Assembly: GCA_963573385.1 (NCBI GenBank)
Contig: CAUYLG010033097.1
Span: 1-64,000 of the forward strand
Reading direction: 5' to 3'
Origin: Cacajao melanocephalus
Lineage: Eukaryota > Chordata > Mammalia > Primates > Pitheciidae
DNA length: 64,000 nt
The translations under genes were made by a program, and so were the position numbers. Each line of letters opens with the position of its first letter. Positions within the stretch are counted from its first letter, which is position 1. Positions 25,501 through 37,705 of the stretch are shown here, piece by piece. Under the pieces are notes generated by a model. The model ran no database searches. It saw only the letters and a program-made list of their open reading frames with translations, and was not told where the DNA came from.

Positions 25501-27484
25501 CTCCCTCTCCCCAATAATAATGGACTCTGCTAAGTTCTTGCCTCTTTTGCCTTTTGACAAGTAGCTTACCTGAGCATGTTGTAAAATAAAAAGATAAAAA
25601 GAAATTTTATGCATCAATATCTATACCTGTATCTATCTGTCTATCCATATAGAGAGGGGTGTGGGCGTATTTGAATGTTTGTACATAATTAGCAGGCCTC
25701 AGGTGTCTCTGCCTCACTGACAGTCATCTCTAAACCAGGAAATCAAGTTAGACAGGACAGAGATGACACTGACTTTTCAGGGAAGGGGCTTTTCAATCAT
25801 GTTCTATTTGTAGGGTTGTTAGCAGTAATTTGCAGTGATCTCAGTTATGTTTCGTTACTAATACGTCTTATTACGACTGTGTAGTTATTTCACATGTTGG
25901 TGACTTACGGGTTCTAAAAGGCATTCAAATGCAAAAAGGAGGCCACATTTTCAAGTGCTTTTCCAAGGTAAATTTATCTGAGGCGGCATGTTTGCAGCTT
26001 AGAATGTTGAAGATGTATGCAACATTTTCATAAAGTATGATACGGAGGGAGTTAGGGTAAGTCCAGTGCTTGCTGTGTTGAGTCTCAATGCTCTTTATGT
26101 CCCATGATAGATTGGGCCCTTAGAGAAGTTCACCCACTGCAGAGCTCCTCTCCAAGTCTCTCTATACACTCAGTTGTCTGCTTGGCTCTGGCCATATCTG
26201 CATCAGGCCAGCAGTTCTTTCCCACCCATTGAGTAACTCAGGGGATACAGAAGAATATACTTGACATGGCCCACTAGAGGGTAGCTCTCCAATCTGTCCC
26301 TTCCAACTCACATCATAGTTGGATCATAGTAAAACCTATAAAGCACTTCCTCCAAACTCATCACCCTCATCCCGATTTTCCGATCCTTAAAGACAGAAAG
26401 TAATGCAGTCCTCAGGCCACATGGGGTTATTTTCCAGCTTTATTTGGACAATAATGATTTGCAAAGTATGCATTTTGACTGTCATCAGCTTTATCTTTCT
26501 TTTCCCAACTCAGAATTCTGTTATTTTCTCCCTCTAAACCACTATAACTGGTCTGAAAGTGACACAATGAGCCAATTAACTTGTTTGCTTTATACCTAGT
26601 CAATAACAAGTTTGACTATTTTTATTGACTGTGCTGAATCCATTGCTGACTTTTTGGGCATCGCAGAGACAAAAGCATTTATTAGCATGGAAGGACAGCT
26701 TCCTGTGAGTTAACTGCAGTTGAATTAAGATAACCTGCTTTCTTTAAACTTCTGACTTTCAATCTCAAAGAGCTTGTAAGTCTGCCTAAAGATAAATGTA
26801 AGACTTTCAAGTTCTCTCACATTAGCAAAAACAACTTGGAACAATAATCATTTTAAATGAACCATCAGACATGTCACTTCTAAAAAAAATACCAACCTCA
26901 AATTATAACTTACATAAACTTTCTAAAGCCACTCACGGAATAAAATGATATTCACACATGTTCTAAAATTCAGAATGAAAAATTTTGCTTTTGGAGTTGG
27001 CATCATTTTAAGGAAGCATTGAGGGAGAGAGCATTTGAAGATGGCTCTCCACTTGCGTAGGAAGAGTATTTTAATTCTTCAAGCCGTGAATATCTTAAGG
27101 ATACAGCTCTAATTAGTAATGCCGGAGGTTGTGGCACATTCAATCAAGCTGGTGGCATATTCATTTTGTTAGATCTTATTTAACTGACTGGAGAAAAGCA
27201 AGGTTCAATGTGTTGCTGTCTTTTAGTTTTGATAAAATATCAAAGCGTATTTCAGCCTGCACTAGTTATCTTAACTGATAGGATGCATAGCAAAACATAT
27301 TGATCCACACAAATAGGTTCCAGATCAATTGTCCTTTTGAAAATAATGCTTACATTTAGAATGGGCCTCAGAAATTCATTAAATACAAAGGTTACAATTA
27401 ATTTCCCCTTAACCACAGTGATTAGTGGATTTCTTATACCTTGCACAGTTCTGAATCAATGCAAAACATCTTTGAGGCTTTATA
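22551..27484. other. Long repeat-poor unassigned stretch
   Basis: Nearly 5 kb with no Alu, L1 or LTR and no frame with a recognisable domain. Frames of about 100-112 codons (22509-22838, 22881-23189, 23454-23759, 24872-25210) are AT-driven or hydrophobic and lack supporting signals. It may hold conserved non-coding DNA, which cannot be judged from one sequence. Confidence 0.5.
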
Positions 27485-27615
27485 TATTGCTCTTCCAAGC
27501 ATATCTGTGAGGCAAGTAGGTGCAGACGACGGTATGGCCCATTATTTTAGCACATTAGCAGATGGAGAGAACTGAGTCACAAGCCAGTTGGGTGAGTTGG
27601 CTAAAACCATAGCAT
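27485..27615 (-). mobile_element. MIR SINE fragment
   Basis: 'atctgtgaggcaagtaggtg', 'cccattattttagcacatta' and 'gcagatggagagaactgagt' follow the reverse MIR core. Confidence 0.75.
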
Positions 27616-28119
27616 CTAATGTGATTACAGCAATCCCCAAATAGAGTTCTCAACTCCTACGTCCCATCTGTTCCTCAAAGAGACTTAGGAAGCCAATTAT
27701 CTGTTCCTTTGTAAGAAGAATCTATTGATTCTATTAGGGGGAATAGAGTTGGCCCCAGAAAAGTTTGCCATGACCTTTCCACCCCTGCACTTCTCATTCT
27801 CAGCACAGCCCCTTCCTCTTGTCCTTCATGTTTGCTTCCCTCCATGACATTCTCATCAGCTGTTCAAAACCTCCTCCTCTGCAGCTCCTAGGGAGATGTG
27901 CTGTGTGCATGGTGGTATCAGGGGAATCTTGACAAAAGAAACATATTAACCATTTTCCATGTTCCAAGGTTAGCTCTGAGTACTTTGCTCACCATTTTCT
28001 TATTTCAGTGTCACTACAACTTATTGGACAGGATGCTATTTCATAATGTTCATGCTATCAGATGTCAGATAAGCACACTGATGATGGTAGTGCTGGTGGC
28101 GGCAAAATAGAATGTATAT
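27616..28119. other. Unassigned sequence
   Basis: No confident element or gene. Confidence 0.45.
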
Positions 28120-28260
28120 TGAGTCAGAAATAAAATAACTGGGCTCTAGCTTTAGCCTTGGCCATCAAATCCATGTGGCCTTGGCTAATCTATAATTTTT
28201 CTCTCTGGACTTAGTTATCTCACATGGAATATAGACAGGACACAGTAGACGAGATGAACA
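28120..28260 (+). mobile_element. MIR SINE fragment
   Basis: 'ctgggctctagctttagcc', 'atgtggccttggctaatcta' and 'ctggacttagttatctcaca' follow the plus-strand MIR core. Confidence 0.72.
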
Positions 28261-28392
28261 CTAAGACTGTGCCTACAGTAACATGATAGGATAATGTGAC
28301 TGACATGACAATTAAGGCAGGAAAGAGCAATGGTTTTCTCCGAGAAGATTACATTTGCAAGGAGGCTGCTTTTCATCCTGGCCCACAGAGCC

Positions 28393-28566
28393 CAGTGTTC
28401 TCAACCCTGGGCATAAATCACAGTCACACGCACTGCCTTCATTTCCAGAGCGTTTATAATTTCCAGTAATAAGCCTGCTGATTCGGGGGGTCTGTAGCCT
28501 CATTTTTACAAGTACTAGTTCTTGGTATTTCTAGTTAAGATATCCAGTTCTAATTAAGAACCACTG
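28393..28566 (+). mobile_element. MER5-like hAT DNA transposon fossil
   Basis: Ends cagtgttctcaa and taagaaccactg are inverted-repeat-like termini of the MER5 type; the interior includes 'gcctgctgattcggggggt'. The length of about 174 bases fits. The interior is very diverged. Confidence 0.6.
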
Positions 28567-28570
28567 CTCT

Positions 28571-28869
28571 GGCCAGGCACAGTAGCTCACACTTGTAATC
28601 CCAGCACTTTGGGAGGCCGAGGTGGGCAGATCACAAGGTTAAGAGATCGAGACCAATGTGGCCAACATGTGGTGAAACCCCATCTCTACAAAAGATACAA
28701 AAATTAGCTGGATGTGGCAGTGTGCACCTGTAGTCCCAGCTACTCGGGAGGCTGAGGCAGGAGAATCACTTGAACCCAGGAGGCAGAGGTTTTGTGAGCC
28801 GAGATTGTGCCATTGCACTCCAGCCTGGCAACAGAACAAGACTCTGTCTCAAAAAAAAAAAAAAAAAAG
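28571..28869 (+). mobile_element. Alu SINE (S-like)
   Basis: Complete dimer, ggccaggcacagtagctcac to an 18-A tail. Target-site duplication: aagaaccactgctct at 28556-28570 and aagaatcactgctct at 28870-28884. The insertion falls at the end of the MER5-like fossil. Confidence 0.99.
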
Positions 28870-28884
28870 AAGAATCACTGCTCT

Positions 28885-29682
28885 TTGCGGAGGGATTCAG
28901 GCAATACAGAAAGATATGTGGCGGAGGAGAAGCTTTCCTCAGACTCCTTAAATAACATCATCTATTTGGTCTCAATGGCTGGGCTGGGGAGAGCCGGGGA
29001 GAGCTGGAAATGTATTGATTATAGGACACAAGTGTTATGCTGTCTGTGAGGTCCAGCCTCATTTGCTTTCGTTTCATCCATATCTTTGTCCCTTGCCTCT
29101 AATTCAACCTGGATAGAGTTTTAAATCTTTCCTTAAAGAACAGCCATTAAAGATGATAAAATAGTCTGGCTCCCAGAGCTATCCAGGCCCACAAGTTCTA
29201 AGAGGAAACCACAGAGACATCTAGAGTGTCTGATCTTGTCTTTGGGGCTAATTAAGGATCCTGTGGGATGCACTGAGTCCAGGATGTTATTTCACCTAAA
29301 TGAATGGACAGTCACTTAAGGATGAATGATTTTGGGTCTGCAGGCCAGTATTAATCTGGCTGTCTTCAGGTAAACACTCCTGGTGTTCAAAAATGCTTTC
29401 TCTCTTCTAAATCAAGCAGCTCCTTGAAGCTGGAAACCCCAAAGCAAGTATCTTCTGTGTAATTCCATTGCTTTCCATGACATAACCAAGGTTGTAACAA
29501 ATAACTGGCCTCATTCAACTGATATTTAGAAGTTTGTTTGTTGACATCCCCCTCGAAAGAGTCATGTATTGTTTTATTGCCTGGATTCTAATTTTTAGTG
29601 ATCTTGGGCAAATGTTGACTCTCACTGAAAATGATTCACTCACTAGTTTTGAAGGATTTTTTTTTCTATTTCTTTCCTGCAG
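28885..29682. other. Unassigned sequence upstream of a candidate exon
   Basis: No recognised element. The last about 45 bases form a textbook 3' splice-site region: a branch-point-like ctcac near 29639, a long pyrimidine tract, then cctgcag ending at 29682. Confidence 0.45.
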
Positions 29683-29912
29683 TCTTGTAGCTGAAGAAGA
29701 AAATTTACCTAATGGCTTTGTTCCAAAATTCACAGAGAAAAAGTGACTAATCCCCTCCCATCCCTTTCTAACAATATTTTTCTTTTGATACCATTGTGTT
29801 TTGGGGGAAATCAGGATGAATGAAAAACACCTGCTGCTTCTTTAGAATGGGTTTCTATATGCACTTGGCTTTGAGATCTATCAAAGAATAAACCTGTAAT
29901 TTTAACTACTTG
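29683..29912 (+). other. Candidate 3'-terminal exon (short coding end, stop, poly(A) signal)
   Basis: Directly visible: a strong splice acceptor ends at 29682. Downstream, one frame (entered after one base) reads LVAEEENLPNGFVPKFTEKK and stops at TGA 29744-29746. AATAAA follows at 29887-29892, with T/G-containing sequence beyond. This is the arrangement of a last exon with a short 3' UTR. I do not recognise the peptide, no matching upstream exon was found, and chance or an old processed fragment remains possible. No function is proposed. Confidence 0.3.
29887..29892 (+). terminator. Candidate poly(A) signal AATAAA
   Basis: Lies 141 bases after the stop codon of the candidate terminal exon. 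Isolated AATAAA motifs are common in AT-rich DNA, so it counts only with the exon evidence. Confidence 0.3.
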
Positions 29913-31844
29913 TAGTTTGAACCTGTAAGTTACGAATAGGAGTCACAATTCCTATGGCAGGCATTTTGTTAGGCTGTCAGATAGTTCATTTTGCTGCCAT
30001 TTCCTATTTTTTTAAAACATTTTCTTTACATAAATAAAATGTAACACTGTGAAAAATGAAATTCCTGAACAAAAACCACATGATGAGGTGCACCTAAGAG
30101 CACTTACGTTATTCATTTCAAGTGGTTGGTTGATGTGGAATCTTCGCTGAATATTTCAGTGTTAGGAGTATTAATGAGGTTATAAACTGAGTAAGGAAAC
30201 AAAATTGCTCTTGGTCAAGGATCAGCTTTTAGCATTAAAAAGCTTTTGAATATTTATGGAGAGCACATAATACCACAGTGGTCTTTAAAGGTCTCAGTAA
30301 TATTTTTCTTTGGTTTCTCCTTTAATTGAAATAGCCATGGAATTGCAAAGTTCTAGACAGAGCTTCAGAACAAGATGAGGGTAACCTTACCCTAGGTTAG
30401 CAGTTTGTTGTTAACAAACCTACTCTAAGTCCTAAACTGCCATATTTGAGTTGTCACATCTTTCCAGAAAACCATACTTTTCAAGATAAATGAGAAAGCA
30501 GACTTTTTCAGACCCTTTAAGAAACTGCTTTTTTTTTATAGTTGGCCCACCCAATTTTATACAATTATTATTTTAATATTCTAATTTTACTCTAGTGACT
30601 CCAGAGAGCTTTAAGGTACAACTCATAAAGGGACAAATATAATCTGTTTTGCAAAAATCTCAGTTGGTTAGAACACGTTACAAGGAACTAAGTTTGTTGA
30701 GTTGAATCCCATATAATGCTAGTTAATTTTCTAGTTTTGTGACCATAACAGCTACTGGTAACATGTGCTAAGGCAGTGGTGCCTGCCTCTCATTGGTTAA
30801 CCACTAGTAAGCCATATTCCATTCAAAGCTCATCCTTGACTAACCATGAGTCAGCCCCACCACTTTAATTTACGAAGGACATTCATTCTCAAGGAATTTA
30901 TGTAATTGTCTTTAGTTTCAGGACCACGATTAAAATTTAGGTCTTTTATTCTCTGTCCAGTGAATTTTCCATTACAGCCTAAATCCTTCTACGGACTCCT
31001 GGAGGAGTGAAATTGGCCAAGTCTCCTCAATCACATTTTTCTGAGTAAAACAGATATCTTTGTACTGCAGATATCACATTAAATGTGTTTCTAACTTGCA
31101 GTTAGGACTTACAGGACACAGTAACTGAATCCTCCTCACCCCTTTGTTTACCTCTGAAAACCAAGGCCATATTTACTTGGATTAATGGAGACAGAAGGGT
31201 TGGGACAGAAAAGAATGGGAAGGAACACAGAACACAACAAAACACCAGTGCTTTCCAACATTCTGAGTCACATTCAGGGTTGTAAAATGACTTATAGCCC
31301 TGAAAATGTTGGCAGAACACTCAGCATAGATCACGCATTACAGGCACATGATACAAATGCTTTTTGGCTCATGTCTACAGGCTAGCAATTTCCTAGGCTC
31401 TATTGCAGTTCCAAATAACTCATTGTATTTGCTTTCTGAACTAAGTTTTTTGGATTGATTAAAGGAAGGCTCCCAAAAGCATGCCTTCCACTGGACATAT
31501 GACTTCGCTGTTTCTCACAGGTTGGATGTAACCCTCTGTTCTTGCCCAGGGTTTCATAGAATATTTGCGCAAACACACATGATCTTTATTTCCTGGACTT
31601 CTTCAGCTTAAGCACGCATATACAATGGGATCAAATTGGCCAGGCATGGCCCAGTCAATGCTCTAAGCTAATTTCACGTTTGACTATGCAGTAAACCACA
31701 GATTCAACCACGCACCCTCATTTGCTCAATGAGTCAGCCAAAAGAGTAATTGTATTTGGGGCGATTCAGCTGTAACAACACAGGTTTTCTTGACAGTGTG
31801 GAAAATCTACAGCCTTATTGGATAGTAGGAGTTACGTATTTTTT
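29913..31844. other. Unassigned repeat-poor sequence
   Basis: No recognised transposon or gene in about 1.9 kb. Confidence 0.45.
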
Positions 31845-32365
31845 AAAAATTATTTTATATTTTTAAGTTTCAGGGTACATGTGCAGGATGTGCAGGTTTG
31901 TTACATAGGTAAACGTATGTCATTGTGGTTTGCTGCACATACCAATCCATCACCTAGGTATTTAGCCCAGCATCCATTAGCCCTTTTCACTAAGGCTCTC
32001 CCCCTCCCCAACAGGACCCAGTATGTGTTGTTCCCCTTCCTGTGTTCACATGTTCTCATAGTTCAGCTTCTACTTATAAGTGAGAACATGCAATGTTTGG
32101 TTTTCTGCTCCTGCATTAGTTTGCTGAAGATAATACCTTCCAGAGTTATCCATGTCCTTGCAAAGGCCATGATCTCATTCCTTTTTATGGCTGCATACTA
32201 TTTCATAATGTATATGTTCTATATTTTCTTTATCCAGTCTACCAATGATAGGCATTTGGGTTGTCAACAGTGCTGCAATGAACATAATGTGTGCATGTAT
32301 CTCTATAATAGAATGATTTACATTCCTTTGGGTATATACCCAGTAATGGGATTACTGAGTCAGAG
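31845..32365 (-). mobile_element. 5'-truncated L1 3' end
   Basis: Complement of the L1 3' UTR ('cagggtacatgtgcaggatg') and ORF2 end ('gggtatatacccagtaatgg'). Imperfect flanks are gagttacgtatttttt on the left and gagttatacattttta on the right. A 195-codon plus-strand frame (31818-32405) is antisense to this L1 and is not a gene. Confidence 0.96.
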
Positions 32366-33306
<941 letters not shown>

Positions 33307-33420
33307 ATTATTTGTAAATCTCCTGACCAACATTTCAATTATATCTCTGAAGCATTCTAACATTTATCATTTATACTATGAATTGTATTAATTTTATAAG
33401 TTAAAGTTTACTTTTCAAGG

Positions 33421-33424
<4 letters not shown>

Positions 33425-33459
<35 letters not shown>
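33425..33459. repeat. (TG)n microsatellite
   Basis: About 17 uninterrupted TG units. Confidence 0.99.
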
Positions 33460-33463
<4 letters not shown>

Positions 33464-34878
33464 ATCCTAGACTTGGCTTCCTTATTCTATCTGTGTTTAG
33501 AGATCTAACCACTTTCTGTAATAACACTAGAGACCTACAGGTTCAACAACAGATTATTAGAGAAAAGGCTTTTATCTTTATTTTACTGAGAGAGAGAATA
33601 AATTTTTTAATGTAAAATATTCCAAGTTCTTGTTTAAGTTAGTGGTGCAGTTGTGGTGATGAGATTAGTAATCAAGTCTACTTTTGTGATAATTAGCCCC
33701 CTTTTCTCTCCACTCTTCCAAAATAAGGAGACAGTTTAGATTGAAATGCTTCCCAAGAGGCAGAAGACAGTGGCCTCAAGGTAAAAGCAATTTAAGCCTT
33801 CATCTCAGGCTGCTTCCTCAGCTGTTCATTCATTTTGTGGCTTGAATGGGGAATGTATTACCTAGAAATGCAAAATATATGGAAAATAATTCTACCTCCA
33901 GTTCATTGTCCTTTTGGCTATTTTTCTCATTTTGAAGCTGCAAGGAGCTATTTTGGGCCTTCTCAGTGCACTTAAAATTGCTTTAAAACAGATTTAAGTC
34001 TCCCTACAAGACTGAATTTCCAATTCTCCATCTGACAGAGCAGTGCACTATTAAAGCTCTACCAGGTGTTTCAATATGCACACCTTTATCTGACTCTTCT
34101 TTTAGTTAGAAATAATAGAAAATGAAATTGAAGATTTATGGTTGCAGTGTGATTTGCTGAAAATACTGGTATAAAAACAGCTTTATGACTACTTGGTAAA
34201 GATAAAAATGAAATCCAAAATATTTCTAAACGTAAAGTATCTTCCCTCATTGTGCTTTCCTTGGGCCTTGCTATGCACAGTTGCATGTTTTAGAGACAAC
34301 TCCAAATCCCCCAAAGAATACCAGTTAGGAAAAGACAGAAAAAGGTAGCTGTGAATTATACACCCATGATTTACCCATTTTGTGGCTCATTTGTGACAAG
34401 TTGTTGAAATCAGAAGAGCAGCTCCTGTTGCTCTCAGGTTCTGTGGCACCTGCTCACTTTTTAGAAATTCATGTATGCTCATCAAGTGTCAATCAATTAA
34501 AAAGTAGATAATAGGTAACAAGATAAAAATATCTCCCTCTAGCTTTGAAGTGGGAGACTCCTTGACAAAATTTAATAAATTTATTAATTTAAAAAAATCT
34601 GATCACCAAGTCTGAGTTTGGTACCCAGTTGACACTCAATGAGTATCTGTGAAATGAAAATGACTTTGCCTAAATATAAAGGATTGTCATGTCACAGAAT
34701 CTACTGTCATTGGCTTATTTAGAACATACCACTACTCCAGTTTTATTCTGTTTAAAAGTGATCTAGTTCCTACTGTTTGCACAAAGTTTGATGTTTTTTT
34801 GGACTACATATGAATAAGAGTGAACCCCAGTTTTTCAGGATCGCAGAACATTGGACCAGGGTTCAATGACTTTGTCAG
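33460..34878. other. Unassigned sequence with a possible L2/MIR tail
   Basis: At about 34607-34665, 'gtacccagttgacactcaat' and 'gagtatctgtgaaatgaaa' weakly resemble an L2 or MIR 3' end. Nothing else was recognised. Confidence 0.42.
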
Positions 34879-34962
34879 TCAGACCCTTGCTGACTCTCCG
34901 ATTGCACATGTTTAACTATGTAACAAACCTGTACAGCCTGCACAAGGTCAGCAAGGGTCTGA
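34879..34962. repeat. Perfect 15-bp inverted repeat enclosing an L1-tail-like fragment
   Basis: tcagacccttgctga at 34879-34893 is the exact reverse complement of tcagcaagggtctga at 34948-34962. The 54-base loop contains gcacatgt, tatgtaacaaacctg and cctgcaca, resembling the end of an L1 3' UTR, but it is isolated from other L1 sequence. Confidence 0.92.
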
Positions 34963-35042
34963 GAAATTCAAGGAAGGCCCAAGCACACAGCCCACCTCAG
35001 TGGGTGCAGCTGCCACTCATAGGAAGAAAGAACCCAAACACT

Positions 35043-35529
35043 ATTACCAAGATACAAGCATGTGCATATTCACTGCAGCACTATTCACAATAGCAAAGAC
35101 ATAGAATTAACCCAAATGCCCATCAATGATAGACCGGATAAAGAAAATGTGGTACACATACACACCATGGAATACTATGCAGCCATGAAAAGAGATCATG
35201 TCCTTTGCAGGGACATGGATGGAGCCGGAAGTCACTGTCCTCAGCAAACTAACACAGGAACAGAAAACCAAACACTACATGTTCTCACTTATAAGTGAGA
35301 GCTGAACAATGAGAACACAGGGACACAGGGAAGGGAGCATCACACATTGGGGCCTGCTGTGGGGTAGGGTGGAAGGAGGGAGAGCCTTAGGAAAAATAGC
35401 TAATGGATGCCAGGCTTAATATCTAGGTGATGAGTTGATATGTGCAGTAAACCACCATGGCACATGTATATGTAACAAACCTGCACATCCCGCACATGTA
35501 CCCCGGAACTTAAATTTTACAAAAAGAAT
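35043..35529 (+). mobile_element. 5'-truncated L1 3' end
   Basis: ORF2 end ('caccatggaatactatgcag', 'aaaagagatcatgtcctttg') and 3' UTR ('gtatatgtaacaaacctgc') to a short A-rich tail. Target-site duplication: gaacccaaacact at 35030-35042 and gaacccaaatgct at 35530-35542. The retained ORF2 frame is broken. Confidence 0.97.
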
Positions 35530-35542
35530 GAACCCAAATGCT

Positions 35543-36229
35543 TATGCTAAGTTGCTATTGAGGGAATGCAAATATAGGAGCCAAGTTTGTTTTTTGTTTG
35601 TAAGACAGAATAGAACACAGATGGGCCATTCCTTACATTTATAACACAGTCAATTAGACATTTAAAAGGTTAGACACAGGATGTTTTGAAGAAAAACCAA
35701 CTGCAGTTTAAATGTGCCCCATTTCTGAAGGAGCTTTCCTGGCCCCAAGTCATAGGGATAACATCTGTTTTCCAGTTAACAATGTTTTATTCTGTTCTAG
35801 GTTTAGGTTATCAAAAGTTCTTTACATCTCTAGATGAAATCCTGAAACCCTCACTGGAGATGTATGACAATGTTTACAACACCATTGAATCTTCCTCTAA
35901 CCTCCTGCTGTCCCCACTCCTATTCTCTTTGCCACTGAAGCAATGACTTTAAGTGACTTTCTCTCTATTTCCCTCCATTCCCCCTTAGGGCTTTTGATTT
36001 CAGGGTTGAAGCAATATGGAGGGGATGAGATGATCTTCCTCAGGATTTTAGCAGGGAAATTAAAACCCCATTCAGTCATGAAGAATCAAGTTCTAAGAGC
36101 TAGAAGACTGGTCAGCTTTCTAGAGCTAAGAAATTTCTTTATGGAAAAGCTTTGGTTTGTCTTCTTTCTTCTGGTTTAGCTGTTGCTCTCACCTGTGGAA
36201 GGCTTGTTCTTTCTGCTGTAGGTTGTATC
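35543..36229. other. Unassigned sequence
   Basis: No recognised repeat. An 86-codon frame at 35686-35946 has no recognisable motif. Confidence 0.45.
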
Positions 36230-36442
36230 CCCAGACTTTGTTAACCCTGGGGTCAGACTTTCTGGATGCAAATGTTGGTTCCACCCCTCCTGGCTATGTG
36301 GCATGGGTTGGTTACTGCACCTCTCTGCACTTCCAGTTTGCTCATCTGTAAAATGGCAGGAGTAAATAGTGCCTATTTCACAGGGTTGAATAAGATTTAA
36401 ATGAACAACTGTAAATAGATTGCTCACAGTAGTGCCATATAA
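36230..36442 (+). mobile_element. MIR SINE, near full length
   Basis: Head 'ggggtcagactttctggatg', core 'tttgctcatctgtaaaatgg' and tail 'cagggttgaataagatttaa' give an unmistakable plus-strand MIR. Confidence 0.94.
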
Positions 36443-37486
36443 TATGTTCCACTCATTTGCTCATTAGTTTATGGATTGAGCTTGGCATAAAATCCTTTGG
36501 AAAAGGAGGATCTATGTCTTAAAAATTTTTAAAAATTTCTCAACTTTTGTCCTCCCCCAGTCCCTGCTTTCCATGTTCATTACACGGATTGGTTTCTCTA
36601 CATTTCAGATTGTTAGGTTTGTCTCCTCTTCTTATATCTATCATTGGCATAAAAGCTTTTCCCAAAGTTCTACACCCAGATTTTAGGCTTCCTTTGCCAC
36701 TTTGGGCTTCTGTTTCCATGGCTACAAATATTACCACCATGCAGGTAACTTCCATGTCTCGGTTTTGATCCAAATTGTATCTTTAAAAATCATTATAAGC
36801 AAAAATCATTTTAGTCCTTCCAATCAAAAGAATAAAAAGCAGAATGGCAACTGCACATGTTACAAATAGTCCTGTGGTCTTCAAAACAACCTCAGAGATA
36901 GATCAGACTCATATGAAGAAGTTTTCAAAATAGACTTTGGTAATTGACTCAAATGCCCGACAAGAAAACAACTCTCTTCAATGAAAGCTTACTTTGCAAA
37001 AGCCCACTCAGTCCAATCATAAGACAGCTTCCTCTTTCTGAGCATCCCCTCCTGGGATGCATGAATTACTCTGCACTTTCCTGATGACAGAGTTGTAAGT
37101 GTTCATTAGCTCCCACCACATGAGCTGGTAATAACTGGTAAGGGTGTAGTAATACATTTGTGCAGAAGGTCAGCATTAAGGCATATAAAGAAAGGGGCAG
37201 AGATGAAACAATAAAGACAACAGAAAAAAAATAAAAAACATGTCATAGGTGATTTGGCAGCAAAGAGCACAGTGATAACCTTTTCACCCTTTTAAGGCGT
37301 ATTTTTCCATTTTCTCCTTTGTAGGCTCATCAGCTTCGAAGCTAATGTTTCTCTGACTGTCAACTCCCCGTATTTTTACAGCCTTGATGGGCACATTTTA
37401 TGCTATCAGCTGGAATTCAGGAAGAGAATAAATTGTTTTTAATATGACTTTGCCTACTGCTAGTAAATATAAAAATTGTTAATATT
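36443..37486. other. Unassigned sequence
   Basis: No recognised element. A pyrimidine-rich acceptor-like tract ends at about 37325 (ctcctttgtag) but no downstream donor supports an exon. Confidence 0.45.
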
Positions 37487-37705
37487 TACCAACTACCTAT
37501 TCTGAGCCAAGCATTTTGCTGGTTGCTTTTAATGCATTCCCTCATTGAGTCTTCTCAGCAAATCTAGAGGAATACGGTTCTTTTAATCTTCATTTTACAG
37601 GCAAGGAACTTGAATCTCAGAGAACTTAAGTGACAGGCTCCGGTCACAGTTTATAAGAAGGGGAGCCAAAATTTCAATTTAGTCTCCTTCAAAGCCATTT
37701 CTCTC
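37487..37705 (-). mobile_element. MIR SINE, near full length
   Basis: Reverse MIR: 'ctattctgagccaagcattt', 'ttcattttacaggcaaggaa', 'gagaacttaagtgacaggct' and 'ggtcacagtttataagaagg'. Confidence 0.93.

Noticed and set aside
37300..37325. Acceptor-like tract ending ctcctttgtag
   Set aside because: No downstream donor or open frame of useful length was seen.
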